Shown: positions 27,912-36,570 of the stretch, one piece after another
How the letters are laid out: each line of letters begins with the position of its first letter
Numbering within the stretch: the first letter of the stretch is position 1
From: JAFDWI01 sp963764215
GTDB lineage: Bacteria; Actinomycetota; Acidimicrobiia; Acidimicrobiales; Iamiaceae
Assembly (NCBI GenBank): GCA_963764215.1
Contig: CAVXRS010000010.1
Coordinates: forward strand, 1-64,000
Direction of reading: 5' to 3'
Length of the DNA stretch: 64,000 nucleotides
Notes under the pieces: model-generated
The model's database searches: none
Told to the model about the DNA's origin: nothing
What the model saw: the letters and a program-made list of their open reading frames with translations, nothing else
Made by a program: the position numbers and the translations under genes

Positions 27912-29018
27912 CTAGTGTTGATGTGCGTAGGCGAGCAGGGGGACCTGCATCTCGTCCGGAGTCACCGACCCGTGCCGACCGATGAGCATGAAGGGTCCGG
28001 AATCACGAGGATCGTGGAAGGAGACGGCCTCACGGGCGACCAGGGCGACATCGCCCAGTCGACGGATGGCGTCATCGGTGACCTTCGGGCCGAACCAGCC
28101 ACCGTCGACCGCTTCCTCGCGGGTCACCACCCAGGCGACGTCGGCGTGAGCCTGCGCCGCTTCCAGGAGCGGCCCCACACGACCGGGGCGAGCGTGCAGC
28201 CAGCGGAATCGACCCTCGCCCGACTGCATCGCCAGATGCGGGGTGATCGCGGGATCCGGCTCGATGACCGCGTCCCCGACCTCGACCTGACCGTGATCAG
28301 CGGTCACCGCGAGCGCCGCACCCTTGGGCAGGACTGCCGCGAGATCGGCGACGAGGCGGTCGACGAATCCCAGTTCGGCGTCGTAGTGCTCGCCGAGCCC
28401 GTACTCGTGGGCGACCTTGTCGAGTCCTTCGTAGTAGGCGTACACGAATGGCTCTCCGGCGGCGAGGAGCCTTCCGACCTCGACCAGCATCGTGGAGGTC
28501 ACCCGGTACCCATGGGGTCGTGCCCCCCGCAGGTGCGCCCGGGTGAATCCTGATTCCTCGAAATCGGTCCGCGTCACGGTCGGCGGTCGGTGGGAGAGAA
28601 AAGGTTCGACCGGCTGCAGTTCCTCTGGCGGGAACGTTCTCCGGGCGTCGCCGTCCGGGGTACTCCATCGCAACACGTTGAGCACCGCACCACGCTCGGC
28701 GATCCGATACCCGATGACGCCGTGCTCACCCGGCGGGAGTGCCGTGGTGATGCTGGTGAGCGCCGCGGCGGTCGTGGAAGGCACCACCGAGTGGATGGAC
28801 GTCCCCTCCATCGCCGTCAGGGTCGGGGTGACCGACGGCCGGGTCCGGAGCTGGTGGTGGCCCAGGCCGTCGACGACGAGGAGCACGACCTGGTCGGCTT
28901 CTGCGAGCGCCGAGGGAAGCCAGGCGGGAGTCTCGGGACCCGGTTCGAGCAGCGCCGGCACGATGTTGCACAGACATCCCGCTTCGTAGTCGGGAAGATC
29001 GGGATCGGTCGTCGCCAT
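27912..29018 (-). CDS. Alkaline-phosphatase-fold phosphodiesterase/nucleotide pyrophosphatase family protein
   Basis: 368 residues of the NPP/autotaxin-like alkaline phosphatase superfamily. VVLLVVDGLGHHQL carries the first metal Asp, VPSTTAAALTSITTALPPGEHG the nucleophilic Thr, YYEGLDKVAHEYG and AVTADHGQVEVG the remaining metal ligands. Likely hydrolyses a phosphodiester or pyrophosphate; no signal peptide is visible, so the substrate is intracellular or unknown. Leads a two-gene unit with bpa; an ACGCTA/TAGCGT -10 lies 9 bases before the ATG. Confidence 0.85.
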   Translation of the reverse strand: MATTDPDLPDYEAGCLCNIVPALLEPGPETPAWLPSALAEADQVVLLVVDGLGHHQLRTRPSVTPTLTAMEGTSIHSVVPSTTAAALTSITTALPPGEHGVIGYRIAERGAVLNVLRWSTPDGDARRTFPPEELQPVEPFLSHRPPTVTRTDFEESGFTRAHLRGARPHGYRVTSTMLVEVGRLLAAGEPFVYAYYEGLDKVAHEYGLGEHYDAELGFVDRLVADLAAVLPKGAALAVTADHGQVEVGDAVIEPDPAITPHLAMQSGEGRFRWLHARPGRVGPLLEAAQAHADVAWVVTREEAVDGGWFGPKVTDDAIRRLGDVALVAREAVSFHDPRDSGPFMLIGRHGSVTPDEMQVPLLAYAHQH

Positions 29019-29027
29019 GGTTGTCCC

Positions 29028-29033
29028 ACGCTA
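29028..29033 (-). promoter_or_regulatory. -10 element TAGCGT, leaderless start of phosphodiesterase-bpa unit
   Basis: Ends 9 bases before ATG 29018, facing the Rrf2 gene promoter. Confidence 0.4.
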
Positions 29034-29098
29034 TCGACTTCGTGGACGGCCGTCGCATGTGCACCACGTCGCCGAGCCGATGGGTGGTGACCGACTCG

Positions 29099-29104
29099 TA
29101 GTAT
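29099..29104 (+). promoter_or_regulatory. -10 element TAGTAT, leaderless start of Rrf2 regulator
   Basis: Ends 6 bases before ATG 29111. It may be autoregulated, as many Rrf2 proteins are, but no clear operator was identified. Confidence 0.5.
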
Positions 29105-29110
29105 GGGGGC

Positions 29111-29545
29111 ATGCGAGTTTCGACCCGAGGTGACTACGCCTGTCGTGCCCTGCTGTCACTGGCGTTGCACGACAGCGAGGGTCCCACGTCGGTCCGTGAC
29201 ATCGCGCAACGGACCGGCCTGCCCCAGCCGTACCTCGAGCAGATACTGCTCTCCCTCAAGGGCGCGGGCCTGGTGAAGTCCAAGCGGGGGGTCGGCGGTG
29301 GTTACATCCTGGCCCATCCGCCCGCGGACATCACCCTTGCACAGATCGTCTCCGCGGTCGACGGGCCGATCGTCGTCGGCGATTTCGGCGAACCCCACAC
29401 CAACGGCGCGTGCGATCACGAAGGGCAGTGTGTGCTGCTGTCGATCTGGGCCGATGTCGGCGAGCACATGCGCACCCTGCTCGAGGAATCGACCTTGGCG
29501 GATGTGACCGCCATCAGCCGGGGCGAGGCTGCGTGGCCGAGCTGA
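29111..29545 (+). CDS. Rrf2 family transcriptional regulator
   Basis: 144 residues. N-terminal winged helix-turn-helix (TSVRDIAQRTGLPQPYLEQI recognition region) and the Rrf2 wing KSKRGVGGGYIL. Only two cysteines occur in the sensor loop (GACDHEGQC, a CX5C pattern) instead of the three of IscR, so an Fe-S cluster would need another ligand such as His or Glu. Could regulate Fe-S or cysteine metabolism; target unknown. Convergent with rluD. Confidence 0.88.
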   Translation: MRVSTRGDYACRALLSLALHDSEGPTSVRDIAQRTGLPQPYLEQILLSLKGAGLVKSKRGVGGGYILAHPPADITLAQIVSAVDGPIVVGDFGEPHTNGACDHEGQCVLLSIWADVGEHMRTLLEESTLADVTAISRGEAAWPS

Positions 29546-29560
29546 CCTCGGCGACCGACA

Positions 29561-30475
29561 TCATCGAAAGCCGGACTGGACCGCCTGCAGATCGTCCGGG
29601 ATCGGCGACGTGTAGCGCACGTCGAGGCCGCTCGCCGGATGCACGAAACCGAGGGCCTGCGCGTGCAGGAACGGACGGTCGATCCGCACCTCTGCTCGTC
29701 GGCCCCCGTAGCTGACGTCGCCGAGCACTGGATGGCCGATCGCCGCGAGGTGGACGCGGATCTGATGGGTCCGTCCGGTCTCCAGTTCACAGCGAATCCG
29801 CGTGAGGGGTACCGGCACGTCGTACCGCTCGACCACCTCGTAGCGGGTACGAGCGGGCCGACCGGTCGCAGACACGGCCATCAGCGTCGGATGTCGCGAC
29901 GAACGACCGATCGGCGCGTCGACCACGCCCCGATCGTTCTCGAGATGACCGAGCACCGCCGCCTCGTAGATGCGCTGGACGTCGTGGGCTGCCAGCGCGG
30001 CCACCAGCGAATCGTACGCGGCCGTCGTTCTGGCGACGACCAGCAGACCCGACGTTCCCCGGTCGAGCCGATGGACGATGCCGGGCCGCGCGGGTTCCCC
30101 GACGCCGGCGATCTCCGGATACCGGGCGAGCAGGCCGTTGACGAGCGTTCCGTCAGGATGCCCGGGGCCGGGATGGACGACGAGTCCGGCGGGCTTGTCG
30201 ACCACGATCAACGCTTCGTCGACGGCGACCACGGCGTACTCGACCGCTGGATCGGCGGCCGGTCCCCGCTCGATCACGTCGGGAACGTCGATGACCAGAT
30301 GGGTGGCTGCCGTGACGCGCGCCGACCGGGCCGTTGCCGTGGCGCCGTCGAGTCCGATCAGGCCTTTCTCGATCCAGTCCACCGCCTCGGATCGACTGCA
30401 CCCGGTGACCATCGCAACGACGCGGTCGAGCCGTTCACCGGAAAGCGCCATCGGAACTTCACCGTCGAAATTCAC
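29561..30475 (-). CDS. rluD: Ribosomal large-subunit pseudouridine synthase, RluD family
   Basis: 304 residues: N-terminal S4-like RNA-binding domain (SGERLDRVVAMVTGCSRSEA) and catalytic domain with HRLDRGTSGLLVVAR, which carries the catalytic Asp, and RTHQIRVHLAAIGHPVLGD. Makes pseudouridines in 23S rRNA. ATG 30475 overlaps the lspA stop (ATGA), so the two are translated together; an internal Met nine codons in is an alternative start. The lspA-rluD pair is conserved next to the division cluster in Gram-positive bacteria. Confidence 0.92.
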   Translation of the reverse strand: MNFDGEVPMALSGERLDRVVAMVTGCSRSEAVDWIEKGLIGLDGATATARSARVTAATHLVIDVPDVIERGPAADPAVEYAVVAVDEALIVVDKPAGLVVHPGPGHPDGTLVNGLLARYPEIAGVGEPARPGIVHRLDRGTSGLLVVARTTAAYDSLVAALAAHDVQRIYEAAVLGHLENDRGVVDAPIGRSSRHPTLMAVSATGRPARTRYEVVERYDVPVPLTRIRCELETGRTHQIRVHLAAIGHPVLGDVSYGGRRAEVRIDRPFLHAQALGFVHPASGLDVRYTSPIPDDLQAVQSGFR

Positions 30476-31002
30476 GACCGCGCAGGACTGTCGGAGCCCT
30501 CGGTCCGATCGTCACGATCATCGACGTCTGCCGGTGTCAGGAACGCGGCCACACCGAGCATCAGCGCGCCGACGGTGATCGCCGCATCGGCCACATTGAA
30601 CACCGGCCACCACTGGAAGTCGATCCAATCCACGACCGCACCATGCAGGAAGCCTGCATTCCCCGCCCTGAAGAGACGGTCGGCCAGATTGGCGATCGCT
30701 CCCCCCACGACCAGCCCACTTGCGATCATCGCCACCGGGCCGGTGGCGAAGCGGAGTGTGCGGACCACGACCACGACCACGATCACCGCCACGAGTGCGA
30801 TCGCCGGGCCGACTCCGCGACCGGACAGCAGGCTGAAGGCAGCGCCGGTGTTTCTGGCGATCGCGAACTGCAACGTCCAGATCACGTGCCGAGGCTGGTA
30901 GGTGAATGTGTTCAGCGCCCAATTCTTGGTGAGCTGATCGATCACCACCACCGCAGTGGCGACGGCCAGTGCGATGAGATCTCCACGGCGCCGCTCGTTC
31001 AT
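30472..31002 (-). CDS. lspA: Lipoprotein signal peptidase (signal peptidase II)
   Basis: About 176 residues with four membrane helices and both catalytic Asp motifs: VGGAIANLADRLFRAG and WPVFNVADAAITVG. It removes signal peptides from prolipoproteins in the membrane, relevant to the GerMN lipoprotein later in the window. ATG 31002 is preferred; an in-frame GTG at 31014 would overlap the putative -10. Coupled to rluD. Confidence 0.92.
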   Translation of the reverse strand: MNERRRGDLIALAVATAVVVIDQLTKNWALNTFTYQPRHVIWTLQFAIARNTGAAFSLLSGRGVGPAIALVAVIVVVVVVRTLRFATGPVAMIASGLVVGGAIANLADRLFRAGNAGFLHGAVVDWIDFQWWPVFNVADAAITVGALMLGVAAFLTPADVDDRDDRTEGSDSPARS

Positions 31003-31012
31003 ACCCCCGCTC

Positions 31013-31018
31013 ACGCTA
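31013..31018 (-). promoter_or_regulatory. Putative -10 element TAGCGT for lspA-rluD
   Basis: Ends 10 bases before ATG 31002, slightly longer spacing than the other leaderless starts in the window. Confidence 0.3.
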
Positions 31019-31062
31019 GTGTCCTCGGCGTGCCGTGAACCGGGGGATTCGGATTCTGAAGC

Positions 31063-31680
31063 TCAACGGCGGGTCAGACCACCGGTCTTGTACTCCACGC
31101 ACTCGCGCGCCCAGGGGATGACCTCCAGGCGAGCCTTGGGGATCATGCGTCCCGACACCTCGCAGATCCCGTAGGTTCCCTTTTCGAACTTTGCGAGCGC
31201 GTGGTCGATGTCTTCGATCGCAATCTGTGCCTGCGCCGAGAGCGCGAGGTCTCGTTCCCGCTCGACGTTCAGCGTGTCGCCTTCGCCGGACTCCTCGTCG
31301 AACTGCACGTCTCCGGACTCGAAGTCCGCGACCAGCGACTCGGCTTCCTTGCGGTAGGAACGGAACTGGCGATCGTACGTGGCCCGTTCTTCCAGGAGCG
31401 CCGCGCGCTGCTTCTCGAGGAACGCGGCCGAGAGTTTGGAGGTCGCGGGCGACTTCGCCGACTTGCCGGCCGACTTCTTCGCAGTCGACTTCTTGGCCGG
31501 TGCTTTCTTGGCCGGTGCTTTCTTGGCCGGTGTCTTCTTCGCAGTCGACTTCTTCGTCGACTTCTTCGCGGCCGACTTCTTCGCCGGTGTCTTCTTGGCC
31601 GGTGTCTTCTTCGTCGACTTCTTCGCGGCCGACTTCTTCGCCGGTGCCTTCTTCCCGCTGGTGGATTTTCCTGCTGCCAT
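31063..31680 (-). CDS. DksA/TraR-like protein with histone H1-like N-terminal arm
   Basis: 205 residues. Residues 10-73 are a Lys/Ala/Pro/Ser arm of KKxPA/KKSxA units like the tail of the NYN protein. Residues about 83-200 are DksA-like: a helical hairpin (AAFLEKQRAALLEERATY to DALAKFEKGTYG) and the C4 finger region GICEVSGRMIPKARLEVIP then ARECVEY. The usual CxxC...CxxC is reduced: second Cys is Ser, fourth is Tyr. The family binds the RNA polymerase secondary channel. A TTGCCC-17-TACACT promoter and GGAGG ribosome site support this ATG. Function as polymerase- or nucleoid-binding protein is inferred. Confidence 0.85.
   Translation of the reverse strand: MAAGKSTSGKKAPAKKSAAKKSTKKTPAKKTPAKKSAAKKSTKKSTAKKTPAKKAPAKKAPAKKSTAKKSAGKSAKSPATSKLSAAFLEKQRAALLEERATYDRQFRSYRKEAESLVADFESGDVQFDEESGEGDTLNVERERDLALSAQAQIAIEDIDHALAKFEKGTYGICEVSGRMIPKARLEVIPWARECVEYKTGGLTRR
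31462..31653 (-). repeat. Lysine-rich KKxxA repeat arm
   Basis: Degenerate tandem array of 15-base (KKAPA, KKSAA, KKSTA, KKTPA) and occasional 12-base units, less regular than the array at 15681-16010 and unlike it at the N-terminus of its protein. Confidence 0.8.
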
Positions 31681-31719
31681 TGGTCACGATCCTCCAGCTC
31701 GGGTGCAAAAGGGTGCCGG

Positions 31720-31748
31720 AGTGTAGGTCACGGCCGCGGCGGCGGGCA
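31720..31748 (-). promoter_or_regulatory. Promoter of DksA-like gene: TTGCCC - 17 bp - TACACT
   Basis: -35 at 31743-31748 and -10 at 31720-31725 with ideal 17-base spacing. Transcript would have a leader of about 33 bases with CCTCC complement (GGAGG) at 31691-31695. Unlike most units here, it is not leaderless. Confidence 0.5.
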
Positions 31749-31788
31749 ACCGCGCCCGAAGCGTTGTCGGCGGACCGAGGCTGCTCTC

Positions 31789-31794
31789 CTAGGC
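31789..31794 (+). promoter_or_regulatory. -10 element TAGGCT, leaderless start of ileS
   Basis: Ends 9 bases before ATG 31804; no T-box or other leader RNA could exist upstream if initiation is here. Confidence 0.45.
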
Positions 31795-31803
31795 TTGCCG
31801 GCT

Positions 31804-34800
31804 ATGCCGTTCGAAGCCGTCGAACCTCAGCTCGACCTGGTCGCAGTCGAAAAGCGGATCCGCGAGCTGTGGCGGGAGCGCCGCATTCCCGAACGTGTGG
31901 CGGAGCTGCGTCTCCATGGTCGGCCGTGGATCTTCTACGAGGGCCCTCCCACCGCGAACGGTCGGCCAGGCCTCCATCACGTCTGGGCACGGGCCTTCAA
32001 GGACCTCTTTCCCCGCTTCCAGACGATGCGGGGTCATGCCGTCCCCCGGAAAGGGGGGTGGGACTGCCACGGTCTTCCTGTCGAGCTGGAAGTGGAGAAA
32101 TCCCTGGGTCTGCACACCAAGCGCGACATCGAGGACTACGGCATCGCCGCGTTCAACGAGAAGTGTCGGGAATCGGTCGTCCGCTACGTCGGAGACTGGA
32201 AGGACCTGACCGACCGGGCCGGCGTGTGGATCGACACGGAGCACGCCTACTGGACACTCGACAATTCCTACATCGAGTCGGTGTGGTGGCTGATCAAGAC
32301 GCTCTGGGACCGGGATCTGCTCTACGAGGGACACCGGGTCGTCCCCTACTGCGGTCGGTGCGGCACGGCCCTTTCTTCCCATGAGGTTGCGCAGGGGTAT
32401 GCCGATGTCGAAGACCCTTCGGTGTTCGTCCGCTTTCCGGTGAGCAGCGCGGGACCCGCCGCCGGGGCTGATCTGTTGGTGTGGACGACCACTCCCTGGA
32501 CGCTGTTGTCGAATGTCGCGGCGGCAGTGGGGCCCGAGGTGGACTATGTGCGGGTCGCCGCGGGAACCGGTGACCTTCCTGACGGCCACGATCTGATCAT
32601 GGCCCGGGCCGCCCACGAGCGACTGTTCGCCTCCAGCGAGGTCGTCGCCTCGATCAGCGCGGCCGACCTGGTCGGGACGAGCTACGTCCGGCCTTTCGAC
32701 GACGTCGACGTGCCGCCCGGCGCGGATGGCTGGCGTACGGTTCCCGGGGATTTCGTCACCACCGAAGATGGCTCGGGGATCGTGCACCTCGCCCCTGCCT
32801 TCGGCGCCGACGATGCCCTGGTCGCGCAGGCCGAGGGTCTCCCGGTCCTCAATCCGGTCGACGCGACGGCGGCATTCTCCGGTGAGGTGACCCGGTTTGC
32901 GGGGCAATTCGTCAAAGACGTCGATCGGGCGCTGATCGACGAACTCGCCGAGCGGGGTCTCCTCGTCGCCGAGGTTCCCTATGAGCATTCGTACCCCCAC
33001 TGCTGGCGCTGTGGCACCCCGCTCATCTACTGGGCCAAGACCTCGTGGTTCGCCCGGACGTCCACCATCCGGGACGAACTGATCGCACAGAACGAACGGG
33101 TCACCTGGCATCCCGAGCACATCAAGCACGGCCGGTTCGGCCGTTGGCTCGAGGGCAACGTCGACTGGGCCCTCTCCCGGGACCGCTACTGGGGAACTCC
33201 ACTGCCGATCTGGCGCTGCGGCGACGGGCACGACACCTGTGTCGGCTCGGTCTCCGAACTCGCCGAACTCGCCGGAGACGACCTCACCGCACTCGACCTG
33301 CATCGACCGGCGGTCGACGACGTCACGTTCACCTGTCCCGTGGACGGTTGCGACCGACTTGCCCGGCGCCTCGAGCCGGTACTGGACGCATGGTTCGATT
33401 CCGGATCGATGCCCACGGCCCAACGGCACCACCCCTTCGACGACCCGCAGGGGCTGTCGGGGGCATTTCCCGCGGACTTCATCTGCGAAGCCATCGACCA
33501 GACCCGTGGCTGGTTCTATTCGCTCCTCGCCGTCAACACGATGGCGCTGGATTCCACGCCGTACCGGAATGTGGTGTGCCTCGGTCACATCGTGGATGCC
33601 GAGGGTCAGAAGATGTCCAAGTCCAAGGGCAACATCATGGATCCCTGGAGCATCTTCGACGCCCACGGTGCGGACGCGTTGCGGTGGTACTTCTTCTCCG
33701 CCGGCCAGCCCTGGGCCCCCCGACGGGTGTTCGCCGAAGGCATCGACGAAGCCACCAGGCGCACACTGTTGACCTTGTGGAACTGCGTCAGCTTCTTCAC
33801 CACCTACGCACAGCTGGACGGATGGACGCCGAAAGCGAACCCCTCGTCGGCCACCCATGTGCTCGATCGGTGGATCCTGTCCGAGCTCGACCACTGCATC
33901 GAGGACGTCACCGAACGACTCGAGGCTTTCGACGCGCTCGGAGCGACCGAGGCGTTCGCACGTTTCGTCGACGATCTGTCGAACTGGTATCTCCGGCGGT
34001 CCCGGCCCCGCTTCTGGAACCAGAACGACGACGCGGCCTACACGACCCTGCACCACTGTCTGGTGACCACCGCGCAACTGCTGGCCCCGTTCTGCCCCCA
34101 CCTCGCGGAGGTCATCTGGCAACACGTCGCCCGCACCGACGAAGAGGACCCCGAATCGGTGCACCTGACCGACTGGCCCCGGCCCGACGGCAGCCACGAC
34201 CGGCATCTCGCCGAGAGCATGGCCGTCGCCCGTCGGCTCGTCGTACTGGGACGCGCGGCACGCAACGATGCCGATGTGAAGGTCCGCCAGCCCCTCCGCC
34301 GCGCCCTGTTGCTCTACGGCGACGCCGAACTGGACGACGACCTCACCGCCGAGATCGCCTCGGAGCTGAACGTCCACGAACTGGAGCGCGTCGACACGCT
34401 GTCCGGCCTGCTCTCCTGGAAGGTCGTCCCCAACTTCGCGAAGCTCGGGCCTCGACTCGGCGGCAAGGTCAACGAGATCAAAGCGGCGCTCGCCGACTCC
34501 GACGGCAATGCGCTCCACGACGAACTCGAACGTACCGGTTCGATCGTCGTGGCCGGTGAGACGTTGTCAGCCGACGAGGTCGAACTGCGGGCGACGCGTC
34601 ACGGGTCCTTCGCGCTCTTCGAGGATGCCGGTTGGGCCGTCGCACTCGACCTCGTCCTCGACGACGACCTGAAGCGAGAAGGGCTCGCCCGGGAGTTGAC
34701 CCGTTCGCTCAATGACGAACGCAAGCGACTCGGGCTCGCCATCTCCGATCGCGTGCGGGTACGGATCTCCACCGGCGACTCGGCGATCGCCGAGGCCATC

Positions 34801-34935
34801 GACCGTGAGGGGGACGCGATCGCTGCGGAGATTCTCGCGGTCGACCTGCAACGTGACGATGCCGCGGTGGGCGGTCACACCGTTCACCTGGGCGGTGGAA
34901 CGATCGACGTCGCCATCGAGCGCGTCGACGTCTGA
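31804..34935 (+). CDS. ileS: Isoleucyl-tRNA synthetase
   Basis: 1043 residues, class I. HIGH-equivalent GRPGLHHVWAR, editing (CP1) domain with LLVWTTTPWTLLSNVA and GSGIVHLAPAFGADD, KMSKS loop GQKMSKSKGN, and C-terminal anticodon and tail domains. Length and the HHVW form match the eukaryote-like type 2 enzymes, which are often insensitive to mupirocin (inference). ATG 31804 is chosen over a long upstream open frame antisense to the DksA-like gene. It lies in the usual place next to divIVA but on the opposite strand from its neighbours. Confidence 0.95.
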   Translation: MPFEAVEPQLDLVAVEKRIRELWRERRIPERVAELRLHGRPWIFYEGPPTANGRPGLHHVWARAFKDLFPRFQTMRGHAVPRKGGWDCHGLPVELEVEKSLGLHTKRDIEDYGIAAFNEKCRESVVRYVGDWKDLTDRAGVWIDTEHAYWTLDNSYIESVWWLIKTLWDRDLLYEGHRVVPYCGRCGTALSSHEVAQGYADVEDPSVFVRFPVSSAGPAAGADLLVWTTTPWTLLSNVAAAVGPEVDYVRVAAGTGDLPDGHDLIMARAAHERLFASSEVVASISAADLVGTSYVRPFDDVDVPPGADGWRTVPGDFVTTEDGSGIVHLAPAFGADDALVAQAEGLPVLNPVDATAAFSGEVTRFAGQFVKDVDRALIDELAERGLLVAEVPYEHSYPHCWRCGTPLIYWAKTSWFARTSTIRDELIAQNERVTWHPEHIKHGRFGRWLEGNVDWALSRDRYWGTPLPIWRCGDGHDTCVGSVSELAELAGDDLTALDLHRPAVDDVTFTCPVDGCDRLARRLEPVLDAWFDSGSMPTAQRHHPFDDPQGLSGAFPADFICEAIDQTRGWFYSLLAVNTMALDSTPYRNVVCLGHIVDAEGQKMSKSKGNIMDPWSIFDAHGADALRWYFFSAGQPWAPRRVFAEGIDEATRRTLLTLWNCVSFFTTYAQLDGWTPKANPSSATHVLDRWILSELDHCIEDVTERLEAFDALGATEAFARFVDDLSNWYLRRSRPRFWNQNDDAAYTTLHHCLVTTAQLLAPFCPHLAEVIWQHVARTDEEDPESVHLTDWPRPDGSHDRHLAESMAVARRLVVLGRAARNDADVKVRQPLRRALLLYGDAELDDDLTAEIASELNVHELERVDTLSGLLSWKVVPNFAKLGPRLGGKVNEIKAALADSDGNALHDELERTGSIVVAGETLSADEVELRATRHGSFALFEDAGWAVALDLVLDDDLKREGLARELTRSLNDERKRLGLAISDRVRVRISTGDSAIAEAIDREGDAIAAEILAVDLQRDDAAVGGHTVHLGGGTIDVAIERVDV

Positions 34936-34967
34936 CGTCCTGCTGCGGTCAACCCCTCCCGGTTCCC

Positions 34968-36248
34968 TCAATCCTCGCCCGGACCGAGGGGTTCGCCGTC
35001 GTCCATGGCACGTCGCAGTTCCGCGAGAAACGCCTCGTCGCTCTCCTGTTCGAACCGGGCCGCAGCAACCGGCTGGGTGTGCGGGCCCTGGTCCTGACGA
35101 TCGGGTCGTTCGCCGCGCCAGTCGCGGGTTGTGTCGGTCGCGTCGAAGAGCTGCCCGAGCTGTTCGGAATCGGAGGTCGCCGCCCCGGTTCGCGCCGACG
35201 ACTGCGCCTTTCCACCCTCGACCGGTCCGGAACCGGCATCCGGTTCCGGCGCCGCTTCGCCCGGACCGTCGGGCGGTTCCTCGGCGATCACCTCGGGTGC
35301 CTGCACAGGTTCCTCGGCCCGGAGCTCGGTGGCCGGAGCCTCGTCCGACGTCGACGGAGCCACGCGATCGGCCTCGACGTGCCCATCGGGTTCGTCGGGC
35401 TGCTCATCGGATGCCGTGCCGATCCCACCCGGCTCGGGTTCCGACTCGCCACGATCCTCCCCTCTCTTGGGAAGTGCTGCGGGAGCGGACTCCTCGGGCC
35501 GCGCGGCCGGTGTCGCCTCGGGTGCAGGCGAGATCGACGGCGTACGCGCCTCGCTCAATTCGGGCACGTCCGAGGTTCGGAACGACTCGGGGTCGTCGAC
35601 GAGTCGCCGGAGCACCTGGATGGTCTCGCGAACCCGCGTCCGCTCGCTGCCCAGATGGCGCTCCAGCACCACGGTGTCTCGTCGCATCGTCTCCCGGAGG
35701 GCTTCGAGCTCGGCGATCTCCTCGATCAGACGACGGCGAGCCTCCTCGCGGGTCCGTGCGGTTTCGGCTTCGGTCGCCTCCTTGGCCGAGCGGGCATCCT
35801 CGTTCGCCTGATCGAGGATCGCCCTCGCCTGATCGTGGGCCTCTCTGATCGCGGTGTCGGCGGTCCGCTGTGCGAGCACGAGCGTACGTCGGAGCTCGTC
35901 GTTGAGTGCCTCGTCGTCCGAGATCAACGTCTCCGGAGCTGCCGGGGGTGCTTTTGGCGCGGCCACGGGCTCGACGACTTCTGCCGGCTCGGCCGGTTCC
36001 GCGCCCACCGGGGCGGACTCGTCCCGTCCTCCACCGTCCTCGCCGGTCCGGTCCGGCGCGGATTCGAGTTCCATGAGCCGCTTCTCGGCATTGCGGGCCC
36101 GGGTCGCCGCCTTGGTGAGCTGGGACTGGAGCTGTCCGACGGCCACGGCCACCCGTTCGAGGAAGTCGTCCACCTCATTGCGGTCGTAACCGCGAACGGC
36201 GATTCGGAAATCGATCTCGTCGGTCAACAGTTGAGGAGTGAGTTCCAT
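34968..36248 (-). CDS. divIVA: DivIVA-domain (Wag31-like) polar growth protein
   Basis: 426 residues. The first 55 residues are the DivIVA membrane-curvature domain (LLTDEIDFRIAVRGYDRNEVDDFLERVA). A coiled coil spans about 115-215 (AQRTADTAIREAHDQARAIL to RRDTVVLERHLGSER), followed by a long acidic Pro/Glu/Ala-rich disordered stretch and a conserved C-terminal helix (ESDEAFLAELRRAMDDG). It recruits the cell-wall machinery at poles or septum. It is longer than Wag31 (about 260). Own leaderless promoter; sits just after yggT and sepF. Confidence 0.9.
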   Translation of the reverse strand: MELTPQLLTDEIDFRIAVRGYDRNEVDDFLERVAVAVGQLQSQLTKAATRARNAEKRLMELESAPDRTGEDGGGRDESAPVGAEPAEPAEVVEPVAAPKAPPAAPETLISDDEALNDELRRTLVLAQRTADTAIREAHDQARAILDQANEDARSAKEATEAETARTREEARRRLIEEIAELEALRETMRRDTVVLERHLGSERTRVRETIQVLRRLVDDPESFRTSDVPELSEARTPSISPAPEATPAARPEESAPAALPKRGEDRGESEPEPGGIGTASDEQPDEPDGHVEADRVAPSTSDEAPATELRAEEPVQAPEVIAEEPPDGPGEAAPEPDAGSGPVEGGKAQSSARTGAATSDSEQLGQLFDATDTTRDWRGERPDRQDQGPHTQPVAAARFEQESDEAFLAELRRAMDDGEPLGPGED

Positions 36249-36256
36249 GCCCGCGA

Positions 36257-36262
36257 ATCCTA
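36257..36262 (-). promoter_or_regulatory. -10 element TAGGAT, leaderless start of divIVA
   Basis: Ends 8 bases before ATG 36248, between divIVA and the end of the YggT gene. Confidence 0.45.
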
Positions 36263-36288
36263 CTGCGAAACCTGGCGGTCCCGGGCTT

Positions 36289-36570
36289 TCAACCCAGGAC
36301 GAGGCCCCTGAGGAACAACACCGCCAACAGTACGATCAACGGTGAGGGGTCGATCATCCCCATCGAGGGCATCGCCCGGCGCAACGGCACGACGAGCGGG
36401 TCGGTGATGCGCAGCAGGCCACGCTGCAGGCGCTCGACCGGGCCACCGGAACGCAGCGGGAACCAACTCAGGACCATCATGGCGATGAGCGCGACGGCAT
36501 AGAGCAGGAGCAGCGCTCCGACCACCTGTTCGATCACCCCCGGTTGTGAGGCGGACGACACCGAGGTCAC
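36289..36570 (-). CDS. YggT family membrane protein
   Basis: 93 residues with two membrane helices (VVGALLLLYAVALIAMMVLS and LIVLLAVLFLRGLVLG) around the conserved LQRGLLRITDPLVVPLRR stretch. The GTG start overlaps the sepF stop (AGTGA), giving a much shorter protein than the longest open frame. YggT proteins accompany sepF in actinobacteria and cyanobacteria and affect division or osmotic shock tolerance; mechanism unknown. Confidence 0.88.
   Translation of the reverse strand: MTSVSSASQPGVIEQVVGALLLLYAVALIAMMVLSWFPLRSGGPVERLQRGLLRITDPLVVPLRRAMPSMGMIDPSPLIVLLAVLFLRGLVLG

Noticed and set aside
31201..31803. 200-residue N-terminal extension of IleS
   Set aside because: Antisense to the DksA-like gene and Leu/Arg-rich complement of its lysine arm; family start is 31804.
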